Positions 1 to 4,912 of a DNA stretch of 5,952 nt are shown piece after piece (within the stretch, counting starts at the first letter, position 1; the number at the start of each line of letters is the position of its first letter). Below the pieces are notes generated by a model. The model searched no databases, was not told the DNA's origin, and saw only the letters and a program-made list of their open reading frames with translations. A program made the position numbers and the translations under genes. This DNA comes from Actinobacteria bacterium UBA2541 (GTDB lineage: Bacteria > Actinomycetota > Actinomycetes > Nanopelagicales > Nanopelagicaceae), in contig DDMR01000060.1 of assembly GCA_002340925.1 (NCBI GenBank), positions 937 through 6,888 of the forward strand. Direction: 5' to 3'.

Positions 1-620
1 ACTTTAACTAATTCCGAAGTCGGCAAATCTGCCCGAACCCATGGCGTATTTTCTGCCAAGTTACTTGCATAAATTTCCTTCAACTTTGCTTCAGCAGCAT
101 CACTAGTTACACCAACAACTAGACGATTTGGTCGCAGAGTATCTTCAACTGCAAAGCCCTCACGAAGGAATTCTGGGTTCCAAGCTAAATCAGCCTCTGG
201 ATTAATTTTTAGCAATCGTTCACGGAGCCTGGCGGCAGTTCCGACTGGAACTGTTGACTTACCAACCACAAGAGCACCTGGTTTACAGATTGCGGCGACT
301 GCATCTAAAGCCGCATCAACATATTTAAGATCGGCTGCTAAGGAATCTGCTTTCTGCGGAGTCCCAACACAAATAAAGTGAACATCAACATCCGCAATCG
401 CGCTGAAATCTGTGGTGAATGTAAGTCGGCCAGAAGCAATCTCTTTCTGCAATAAGTCCTCTAGATCTGGCTCATAAAATGGAACTTTGCCAGCAGTTAA
501 AAGTTCAATTTTGGCAGCATCTACATCGACGCCAATTACTTCGAATCCCAGCGATGACATACAGGCCGCATGGGTGGCACCCAAATATCCGGTACCAATT
601 ACGGAAACTTTAAGCTTCAT
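1..620 (-). CDS. ugd: UDP-glucose 6-dehydrogenase, N-terminal part (cut by window edge)
   Basis: This gene is predicted to oxidise UDP-glucose to UDP-glucuronate with two NAD+, in the cytoplasm, supplying a sugar precursor for envelope polysaccharides. Reading the minus strand from the ATG at 620-618 gives 206 codons with no stop before the window ends. The start of the protein is a Rossmann NAD-binding fold with GTGYLG at residues 9-14 and an acidic VDVD at the end of the second strand. Family motifs follow: FYEPDL (48-53), CVGTP (84-88), STVPVGT (122-128) and NPEFLREG (148-155). The last residues, TSELVK, begin the helix that leads into the central domain. The catalytic cysteine, usually near residue 260, lies outside the window. 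The gene is divergent from the glycosyltransferase gene across 40 bp. A related GDP-mannose or UDP-N-acetyl-sugar dehydrogenase is possible, but the motifs fit UDP-glucose dehydrogenase best. Confidence 0.93.
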   Translation of the reverse strand, partial: MKLKVSVIGTGYLGATHAACMSSLGFEVIGVDVDAAKIELLTAGKVPFYEPDLEDLLQKEIASGRLTFTTDFSAIADVDVHFICVGTPQKADSLAADLKYVDAALDAVAAICKPGALVVGKSTVPVGTAARLRERLLKINPEADLAWNPEFLREGFAVEDTLRPNRLVVGVTSDAAEAKLKEIYASNLAENTPWVRADLPTSELVK

Positions 621-627
621 TTGCCCG

Positions 628-633
628 ATACTA
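628..633 (-). promoter_or_regulatory. Probable leaderless -10 box of ugd
   Basis: On the minus strand the hexamer TAGTAT fits TAnnnT and sits 7 bases before the ATG of ugd. Transcription would then start at or next to the A of the start codon. There is no Shine-Dalgarno-like purine run at a useful distance, which agrees with a leaderless mRNA. I do not see a convincing -35 box. Confidence 0.5.
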
Positions 634-647
634 GTGCGAGGTAACAC

Positions 648-653
648 TAACCT
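648..653 (+). promoter_or_regulatory. Probable leaderless -10 box of the glycosyltransferase gene
   Basis: TAACCT is followed by 7 bases and then the ATG at 661. The same hexamer precedes the sigma region 4 gene at 4388. A GGAG at 655-658 ends only 2 bases before the ATG, too close to be a normal ribosome binding site, so a leaderless start is the better reading. The box supports ATG 661 over the in-frame ATGs at 487 and 685. The -35 region is not recognisable. Confidence 0.5.
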
Positions 654-660
654 TGGAGAT

Positions 661-1653
661 ATGAATCAGGTTTCTGACGGTTTGATGGGCGTATCGGTTG
701 TTCTGCCCATTCTCAACGAGGAGCGAGACCTGCGGGAAAGTGTTTCAGCAATTTTGGCCCAGAATTTCAGCGCTCCCTTTGAAGTCATCCTGGCCCTTGG
801 ACCTTCCACTGATCGCACAACTCAAATTGCTAAGGAGATAGCCGCAGGTGATTCGCGGGTTGTTCTGGTTGATAATCCAACTGGGCGCACGGCAAATGGT
901 TTGAATGCGGCAATAGCTAGTGCAAAGTATTCAATCATCTCGCGCATCGATGGACATGCCGAGATTTCTCCTACATATCTACGTGATGCAACAGAGTTAC
1001 TGAATAAAACTGGCGCCGTAAATGTTGGCGGCATCATGGCAGCTGTTGGTAAATCAAAGTTCGAGAAAGCAGTTGCAACCGCGATGCGCTCGCCACTAGG
1101 TGTTGGTTCTTCAAGATTTCATACCGGAGGCAGCGCTGGTCCAGCCGATACGGTTTATCTCGGAACTTTTAAAAAATCTGCACTACTTGAAGCTGGCGGT
1201 TATGACGAGAGATTTACTCGGGCGCAAGATTGGGAGTTAAATTTTAGATTACGTAAGAATGGTGGTGTCATCTGGTTTGATCCATCCTTGGTTGTTACTT
1301 ATCGACCACGTTCAACAATTAAGGCAGTTGCTAAACAATATTTCCAATATGGCACTTGGCGCCGCGCGGTCTCACGTAGCCACAAGGGAAGCGTTAATTT
1401 GCGTTACCTGGCGCCACCAACTGCCTTAGCTGTTAATGCGCTATCCATAATCTTAGGCATTTTTCTATCACCAATATTTTTTCTTCCAGTAGCAACTTAT
1501 CTAGTAGTAATTCTTATTGGCTCACTATTTTTAGGTAAGAGCATCGCAGAGAAAATTATTCTGCCAACAGTTTTAGTAACTATGCATATGGTTTGGGGAG
1601 CAGGCTATTTGTCATCACCAAAAGGTTTGATGGCAGAAGAAGCTCAAGAATAA
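661..1653 (+). CDS. Family 2 glycosyltransferase with C-terminal membrane helices (ExoA-like)
   Basis: This is a predicted inverting glycosyltransferase that adds a sugar from a nucleotide-sugar donor to a membrane-bound acceptor, at the inner face of the cytoplasmic membrane. It has 330 residues. The GT-A fold opens with VSVVLPILNEE (11-21). The DxD-like position is DGH (97-99) after SIISRI, and the acceptor-side acidic motif is QDWE (189-192). A QYFQYGTWRR segment (226-235) resembles the (Q/R)xxRW-type region of processive or lipid-acceptor GT2 enzymes. Hydrophobic stretches at about 252-293 and 299-316 predict two to three membrane helices. The overall plan recalls succinoglycan-type ExoA enzymes. 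I chose ATG 661 because the in-frame ATG at 487 would add 58 residues without the GT2 pattern, antisense to ugd, and a -10 box lies just before 661. The gene overlaps spoIID by one base. Donor and acceptor cannot be read from the sequence. Confidence 0.88.
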   Translation: MNQVSDGLMGVSVVLPILNEERDLRESVSAILAQNFSAPFEVILALGPSTDRTTQIAKEIAAGDSRVVLVDNPTGRTANGLNAAIASAKYSIISRIDGHAEISPTYLRDATELLNKTGAVNVGGIMAAVGKSKFEKAVATAMRSPLGVGSSRFHTGGSAGPADTVYLGTFKKSALLEAGGYDERFTRAQDWELNFRLRKNGGVIWFDPSLVVTYRPRSTIKAVAKQYFQYGTWRRAVSRSHKGSVNLRYLAPPTALAVNALSIILGIFLSPIFFLPVATYLVVILIGSLFLGKSIAEKIILPTVLVTMHMVWGAGYLSSPKGLMAEEAQE

Positions 1654-2834
1654 TGAAACGGTATCTGGCGCTAATTGTCTTATTCACTCTGGCCTCAATC
1701 AGCAGTGTTTATGCAGTTGTCCCAAAGTCTTTTACCTTCACTGGTTCTGGATTTGGTCATGGTGTAGGACTTAGCCAATATGGCGCAAAGGGCCAGGCAC
1801 TTGAAGGGAAATCAGCAGTAGAAATTCTTAATTACTACTTTCCAAAAGCAGAGGTAACGCCAGTCGTGGACACTGCAACAATCAGAGTGAATATTGCACA
1901 TAGAGTCACAGCGCTTTCAATTGTTGTCCCACCATCTGACTCTGCCACGGTTGCAATAGATACCGCAGTTGCTACCTTGTTGCCTCAAGAAACACCTCTA
2001 AGTTTTGCAGTAAGTGGCAAATCAATTATTGGCCCTGGTGGAATCGGTAGAACCTGGACGATCAGATGGAACAATCCGCAATCAGTTATTTTAGTAAATT
2101 ATGGAAAAACTAAATTCCAAGTCAGTCACGGTTATCTCCGCTTAAAGGCGGTGAAGGCACGTGGAATTGGATTTCGAATAGAAGCAACTAACTTATTGAG
2201 ATTGCGCGATCAATATCTTTATGGAATTGCTGAAGTCCCATCTTCGTGGCCAGAAGCAGCGCTGCAGAGTCAGGCAATTGCATCCCGCACCTATGCATTA
2301 ATGCGAATGAATTCAATTAAAAGAGCCTGCGACTGTCATGTTTACAATTCAATGTATGACCAAGCTTTTGTCGGCTATTCCAAAGAGGGCGAACCTAGAT
2401 ATGGTCAGTTCTGGAAAGCGGCAGTTGATGCAACTGCGGTAGATGAGAGTCATGGTTTAGCCATAACTATTAACCAGCTTCCAGTAAGCGTTTTCTTCTC
2501 TTCTTCTTCGGGCGGAATGACCCAACGCCCAGTTGATGTTTGGGGAACAGATATTCCGCATCTAGTAAGTGTTCCTGATCCATGGAGTATCGATCCTGCA
2601 GTAAATAAGAATTTTGCACTCTGGAAGAAGAAGGTTTCGCAGAGAGTTATGGCGAAAGCCTTTGGTTTAATTGATGTTATAGAGATCAAACTAGGAGAGA
2701 GAACTGCAACAAATAGCGTTTTAAATGTAACTGCAATTTCTAGTGATGGAACCACAAAAACCTTGCCCGTAGGAACATTTAAATCAGCCGTTAAATTACC
2801 TTCTTCTTGGTTTGAATTAGCTACTCAAAACTAG
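1653..2834 (+). CDS. Secreted SpoIID/LytB-domain protein (putative peptidoglycan lytic transglycosylase)
   Basis: The predicted role is cleavage of peptidoglycan glycan strands outside the membrane, by analogy with SpoIID, which acts on denuded glycan. It has 393 residues. The N-terminus is a signal peptide: MKR, a hydrophobic core to about residue 17, then a likely cut after VYA (19-21). Next comes GSGFGHGVGLSQYGAKGQA (31-49), the GHGVGxSQYGA motif of the family. The core motif, YLYGIAEVPSSWPEAALQSQ, begins at residue 188. E194 aligns with the glutamate shown to be catalytic in SpoIID, and AIASRTYA (208-215) follows. C226 and C228 form a CxC, and FFSSSSGG (281-288) completes the domain. I start at ATG 1653 rather than the in-frame ATG at 1593, because the longer form buries the signal peptide behind 20 residues encoded inside the glycosyltransferase gene. 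TAATG overlap implies translational coupling. Nothing else in the window suggests sporulation, so a role in growth or division is more likely. Confidence 0.9.
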   Translation: MKRYLALIVLFTLASISSVYAVVPKSFTFTGSGFGHGVGLSQYGAKGQALEGKSAVEILNYYFPKAEVTPVVDTATIRVNIAHRVTALSIVVPPSDSATVAIDTAVATLLPQETPLSFAVSGKSIIGPGGIGRTWTIRWNNPQSVILVNYGKTKFQVSHGYLRLKAVKARGIGFRIEATNLLRLRDQYLYGIAEVPSSWPEAALQSQAIASRTYALMRMNSIKRACDCHVYNSMYDQAFVGYSKEGEPRYGQFWKAAVDATAVDESHGLAITINQLPVSVFFSSSSGGMTQRPVDVWGTDIPHLVSVPDPWSIDPAVNKNFALWKKKVSQRVMAKAFGLIDVIEIKLGERTATNSVLNVTAISSDGTTKTLPVGTFKSAVKLPSSWFELATQN

Positions 2835-2848
2835 CAAAATTAATTTGC
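2834..2848. terminator. Weak AT-rich hairpin between convergent genes
   Basis: GCAAA (2834-2838) can pair with TTTGC (2844-2848) around a five-base loop, in the 5-bp gap between the convergent stop codons of spoIID and dapD. The hairpin is symmetric enough to act in both directions, but the stem is short and AT-rich and no T-run follows on either strand. Treat it as a candidate only. Confidence 0.2.
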
Positions 2849-3757
2849 GTGAAGGACTGAATTCAATCCGCCCCAACTGCCAGTCTTAGGTAGCGCCTCA
2901 AGTGCGCCGCTCTTTGAGTTTCGTCGGAATAACAGGTTATTTGCACCAGAAAGTTCACTAGCTTTAACAACACTGTTATCTGGAAGCGATATTTTTGACC
3001 CTGCAGTTATGTAAGTTCCAGATTCGACAACACAATCGTTTCCAAGTGAGATTCCCAAACCAGCATTTGCGCCCAATAAACAGCGTTTGCCAATTGAGAT
3101 TACTTGCTTGCCGCCACCGCTCAAAGTTCCCATAATCGAAGCTCCGCCGCCAATATCACTTCCATCTCCAACAACAACGCCAGCACTGATGCGGCCTTCA
3201 ACCATAGATTTACCGAGCGTCCCTGCATTGAAATTAACAAAGCCTTCATGCATGACAGTTGTGCCACTTGAAAGATAGGCACCAAGTCGAACTCGATCCG
3301 CATCAGCAATGCGAACACCTTCTGGAACTACGTAATCAACCATTCTTGGGAACTTATCTACTGAAAAAACTGTAAGGGTTCCATGCTTAGCTCGCAACTT
3401 TGGCCCAACCGAGCTAAAAGTTGAAACCGAACATGGTCCAGCAGATGTCCAGACCACATTATTTAAAATTCCAAATATTCCATCTAGTGATTGGCCATGC
3501 GGTTTAACAATTCGATGCGAAAGTAGATGAAGCCTTAGATAGGCATCGGCAACGCCTTTCGGAGGGGCATCTAAATCAATTTCGATGCTAACCTTTGTTT
3601 TAGTTACCTCTCGGATTGGATCGTCTCCGGTAAATTGCGAAAGGTCAGGGTCATTATTTTCCGCAAGCTTGCCGATTCCGAGTGAATCAAACCAGACATC
3701 TAAAACTTCGCCAGGATTTGTGGTGCTGGCGATTCCAAATCCAAAGGCGCTTCTCAT
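2840..3757 (-). CDS. dapD: 2,3,4,5-tetrahydropyridine-2,6-dicarboxylate N-succinyltransferase
   Basis: DapD transfers succinyl from succinyl-CoA to tetrahydrodipicolinate, giving N-succinyl-2-amino-6-oxopimelate in the succinylase branch of DAP/lysine synthesis. It is a cytoplasmic enzyme and normally a trimer. The product has 305 residues, close to the roughly 317 of the mycobacterial enzyme, and resembles that actinobacterial type. An N-terminal alpha/beta domain covers about 1-145. The left-handed beta-helix follows, with hexapeptide turns from about 146 to 268, including LGAYLSSGTTVMHEGFVNFN (158-177), MVEGRISAGVVVGDGSDIGG (185-204), MGTLSGGG (209-216) and LLGANAGLGISLGNDC (227-242). E171 and E187 are the conserved glutamates where a catalytic or metal-binding acid is expected. 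Start ATG 3757 is supported by a TAnnnT box 6 bases upstream. The gene converges on spoIID and diverges from the LOG gene. Confidence 0.95.
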   Translation of the reverse strand: MRSAFGFGIASTTNPGEVLDVWFDSLGIGKLAENNDPDLSQFTGDDPIREVTKTKVSIEIDLDAPPKGVADAYLRLHLLSHRIVKPHGQSLDGIFGILNNVVWTSAGPCSVSTFSSVGPKLRAKHGTLTVFSVDKFPRMVDYVVPEGVRIADADRVRLGAYLSSGTTVMHEGFVNFNAGTLGKSMVEGRISAGVVVGDGSDIGGGASIMGTLSGGGKQVISIGKRCLLGANAGLGISLGNDCVVESGTYITAGSKISLPDNSVVKASELSGANNLLFRRNSKSGALEALPKTGSWGGLNSVLHAN

Positions 3758-3763
3758 GAGATA

Positions 3764-3769
3764 ACGCTA
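3764..3769 (-). promoter_or_regulatory. Probable leaderless -10 box of dapD
   Basis: On the minus strand TAGCGT fits TAnnnT and is followed by 6 bases and the ATG of dapD. The short stretch between them (TATCTC) holds no Shine-Dalgarno motif, so the mRNA probably begins at the start codon. No clear -35 box is visible. Confidence 0.5.
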
Positions 3770-3782
3770 CCAAAACCAATCT

Positions 3783-3793
3783 GATACTAGACT
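3783..3793 (+). promoter_or_regulatory. Candidate -10 region of the LOG-family gene
   Basis: Two overlapping candidates lie here: GATACT (3783-3788), and TAGACT (3788-3793), which fits TAnnnT and ends 9 bases before the ATG at 3803. Either would give a leaderless or very short-leader mRNA. No Shine-Dalgarno sequence lies between 3794 and 3802. Which of the two is used cannot be decided by reading. Confidence 0.35.
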
Positions 3794-3802
3794 TCATTTA
3801 TT

Positions 3803-4336
3803 ATGCGAATAGCCGTTTATTGCTCAGCATCGACAAGTATTGACCAGAAGTATCTTGATCTGGCCTTCGATGTTGGTGTTGCTATCGCCACCAGTGGCGC
3901 TGACTTGGTGTGGGGCGGGGGTCAAGTTTCGATGATGGGCGCAGCTGCCCGAGGCGCACGTGAACGTGGTGCTAAAACTTTTGGAGTGATTCCGGAGAAA
4001 CTTTTAACAATTGAATTTGCAGATCCAGAAGCTACCGAAATGTTCACTGTTTCAAATATGCGAACTCGCAAAGCCAAGATTGAAGAGATCTCCGATGCCT
4101 TCATAATGCTGCCAGGCGGAATTGGAACCTTGGAAGAGTTCTTTGAAATTTGGGTTGGTCGTAAATTGGGATACCACTCAAAACCCATTGTCGTATGTGA
4201 TCCTTTTGGAACTTATGAGATGCTGCAAACTTCGCTGGATTATTTAAGTCAAGAAGAATTCATCGGCGCCACTTCAAATGAATTAGTTGCTTGGTGCCGC
4301 GACATTCCAAGCGCAATTCGTGCTTGCAAGCCATAA
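3803..4336 (+). CDS. LOG-family protein (TIGR00730), nucleotide phosphoribohydrolase
   Basis: LOG-family enzymes split nucleoside 5'-monophosphates, classically cytokinin riboside monophosphates, into free base and ribose 5-phosphate. In non-plant-associated bacteria the true substrate is often unknown. The 177-residue product is of normal length for the family and has a single Rossmann-like domain. MRIAVYCSAS starts the first strand. GGGQVSMMG (38-46) is the glycine-rich phosphate loop, though the usual form is GGGxxGLMG, so S43 here replaces the common glycine. MRTRK (86-90) and PGGIGTLEE (104-112) are the two signature motifs, with R87 and E111/E112 expected in the active site. It may instead act as a general AMP/IMP hydrolase. 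It diverges from dapD by 45 bp and is followed 51 bp later by the sigma region 4 gene. A LOG gene close to dapD also occurs in mycobacteria. Confidence 0.9.
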   Translation: MRIAVYCSASTSIDQKYLDLAFDVGVAIATSGADLVWGGGQVSMMGAAARGARERGAKTFGVIPEKLLTIEFADPEATEMFTVSNMRTRKAKIEEISDAFIMLPGGIGTLEEFFEIWVGRKLGYHSKPIVVCDPFGTYEMLQTSLDYLSQEEFIGATSNELVAWCRDIPSAIRACKP

Positions 4337-4341
4337 CCCGG

Positions 4342-4370
4342 AAGTTAGTTACTTATAAACCTTAAGTTAG
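4342..4370. repeat. Two AAGTTAG direct repeats before the sigma region 4 gene
   Basis: AAGTTAG occurs at 4342-4348 and again at 4364-4370, with starts 22 bp apart, about two helical turns. The pair sits just upstream of the -10 box at 4376-4381, where a regulator dimer or a -35-type contact could lie. The repeats are short, so a chance origin is quite possible. Confidence 0.25.
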
Positions 4371-4375
4371 ACGGG

Positions 4376-4381
4376 TAACCT
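4376..4381 (+). promoter_or_regulatory. Probable leaderless -10 box of the sigma region 4 gene
   Basis: TAACCT is followed by 6 bases and ATG at 4388, the clearest leaderless arrangement in the window. The first three bases, TAA, are also an in-frame stop, so translation cannot start further upstream. A loose -35 candidate is TTATAA at 4353-4358, with 17-bp spacing. No Shine-Dalgarno sequence is present. Confidence 0.55.
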
Positions 4382-4387
4382 AGGGTT

Positions 4388-4573
4388 ATGGGCGCACTCT
4401 CCGAACTTCTTGCTAGTTTGCCGGAGGAAGAGCGTTTTATTCTTACGATGCATTACATCCGATCCATGTCGGCCAAGGAGATTTCCGAGGCGCTTGGAGT
4501 CCCAGAACGCGCGGTTCAAAGCGTTATCACGAGCGGCAAATCTCGTCTACTTTCCGCGTTAAATCAGGGCTGA
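4388..4573 (+). CDS. Small stand-alone sigma-70 region 4-like helix-turn-helix protein
   Basis: This 61-residue protein consists almost wholly of a sigma-70 region 4 fold. LPEEERFILTMHYIRSMS (11-28) is the typical opening helix pair of sigma region 4 and ECF sigma factors. SAKEISEALG (28-37) is the first HTH helix, and VPERAVQSVITSGKSRL (38-54) holds the recognition helix. Region 2, needed for -10 recognition and core binding in a true sigma factor, is absent, and an in-frame stop at 4376-4378 rules out an N-terminal extension. It is therefore not a complete sigma factor. It may bind -35 elements or the RNA polymerase beta flap, or act as a small transcription regulator. It could also be a relic of an ECF factor, but its own promoter, intact frame and terminator speak for a working gene. 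It lies between the LOG and DUF3117 genes. The function is unknown. Confidence 0.75.
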   Translation: MGALSELLASLPEEERFILTMHYIRSMSAKEISEALGVPERAVQSVITSGKSRLLSALNQG

Positions 4574-4587
4574 TCCCGAGATTTTTT
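4564..4587 (+). terminator. Probable intrinsic terminator after the sigma region 4 gene
   Basis: The strand reads TCAGGG, loop CTGAT, CCCGA, then GA and six T's (4582-4587). Pairing TC and GGG with CCC and GA gives a five-bp stem with one bulged A. The stem overlaps the stop codon at 4571-4573. It is short but GC-rich for this genome and has a proper T-run, so it probably separates this gene from the DUF3117 gene. Confidence 0.45.
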
Positions 4588-4698
4588 CAATTTCCTTTCA
4601 CCACCACTTTTGCGAGATACTTACCCACTGCGTTACCCCCAAGATTTAAAGCACCACTAAATCATCAATAATGCAACCAAATGTAAAAGGAGCAAAAC
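4574..4698 (+). promoter_or_regulatory. Leader region upstream of the DUF3117 gene
   Basis: This 125-bp gap must hold the promoter of the DUF3117 gene if the terminator before it works. Unlike the other gaps it has no TAnnnT box 6-7 bases before the start. The nearest -10-like hexamer is GATACT (4616-4621), without a convincing -35. It would give an untranslated leader of about 70 bases, C- and A-rich at 4622-4680. I see no riboswitch-like fold by eye. Confidence 0.25.
4686..4692 (+). promoter_or_regulatory. Strong ribosome binding site of the DUF3117 gene
   Basis: AAAGGAG ends 6 bases before the ATG at 4699. It is the only strong, well-placed Shine-Dalgarno sequence before a start codon in this window. 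It fixes the start at 4699 rather than at the in-frame ATG 4708. Confidence 0.8.
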
Positions 4699-4878
4699 AT
4701 GGCAGCCATGAAACCCCGAACTGGTGATGGACCCATGGAAGTTACCAAGGAAGCTCGCAGTTTCGTTATGCGGATCCCTCTAGAAGGCGGCGGACGTTTA
4801 GTCGTCGAGTTAAATGTTGAAGAAGCCACAAATCTTGGCAATGCTCTACAGGCAGCGGTCTCCCTCGTTAAGAAGTAA
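4699..4878 (+). CDS. DUF3117 family mini-protein, function unknown
   Basis: This 59-residue protein starts MAAMKPRTGDGPMEVTKEA and contains MRIPLEGGGRLVVELNVEEA (24-43). Both blocks match the DUF3117 family of Actinobacteria as I remember it, including mycobacterial Rv1211. The family is very short and strongly conserved, and I know of no established function. No signal peptide, membrane helix or cysteine is present, so it should be cytoplasmic. The shape suggests one small beta-rich domain with a C-terminal helix (about 41-58). The strong ribosome binding site suggests it is made in quantity. The aminopeptidase gene starts 34 bp downstream on the same strand, with no terminator visible between, so the two are probably co-transcribed. 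Confidence 0.9.
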   Translation: MAAMKPRTGDGPMEVTKEARSFVMRIPLEGGGRLVVELNVEEATNLGNALQAAVSLVKK

Positions 4879-4912
4879 CAAGTCCTTGCGGGTATTGGGA
4901 TAAGCAAAAGTC

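Larger units (their letters stand above)
4331..4391. repeat. 9-bp inverted repeat joining the LOG stop and the next start codon
   Basis: CCATAACCC at 4331-4339 is the exact reverse complement of GGGTTATGG at 4383-4391, with 43 bases between the arms. The left arm contains the LOG stop codon and the right arm contains the start codon of the sigma region 4 gene. In read-through RNA the arms could pair and hide the second start, whereas a leaderless mRNA starting at 4388 would lack the left arm. The role is speculative and chance is possible. Confidence 0.4.

Noticed and set aside
487..660. N-terminal extension of the glycosyltransferase to an ATG at 487
   Set aside because: The extra 58 residues are antisense to ugd, do not resemble the GT2 fold, and have no promoter or ribosome binding site. 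A -10 box sits directly before 661.
822..1037. Minus-strand open frame of 71 codons inside the glycosyltransferase gene
   Set aside because: It overlaps a clear GT2 gene in antisense and shows no recognisable domain or ribosome binding site.
1593..1652. Upstream start for the SpoIID protein at 1593
   Set aside because: It would place 20 mostly charged residues before an excellent signal peptide and lies fully inside the glycosyltransferase gene. ATG 1653 with TAATG coupling is far better.
2492..2513. TTC/TCT-rich simple repeat
   Set aside because: It encodes the conserved FFSSSSSGG-like block of the SpoIID domain and is explained by serine and phenylalanine codons.
2450..2755. Minus-strand open frame of 101 codons inside spoIID
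   Set aside because: It is antisense to the conserved SpoIID core, and its protein has no family pattern.
3087..3318. Open frames on both strands inside dapD
   Set aside because: Both overlap the beta-helix coding region of dapD and look like shadows of its codon pattern.
3922..4188. Minus-strand open frame of 88 codons inside the LOG gene
   Set aside because: It is antisense to the signature motifs of LOG and has no independent support.
4671..4727. 18-codon plus-strand frame overlapping the DUF3117 start
   Set aside because: It has no ribosome binding site or -10 box at a leaderless distance and its peptide has no recognisable pattern. It might act as a small upstream frame, but nothing here supports that.
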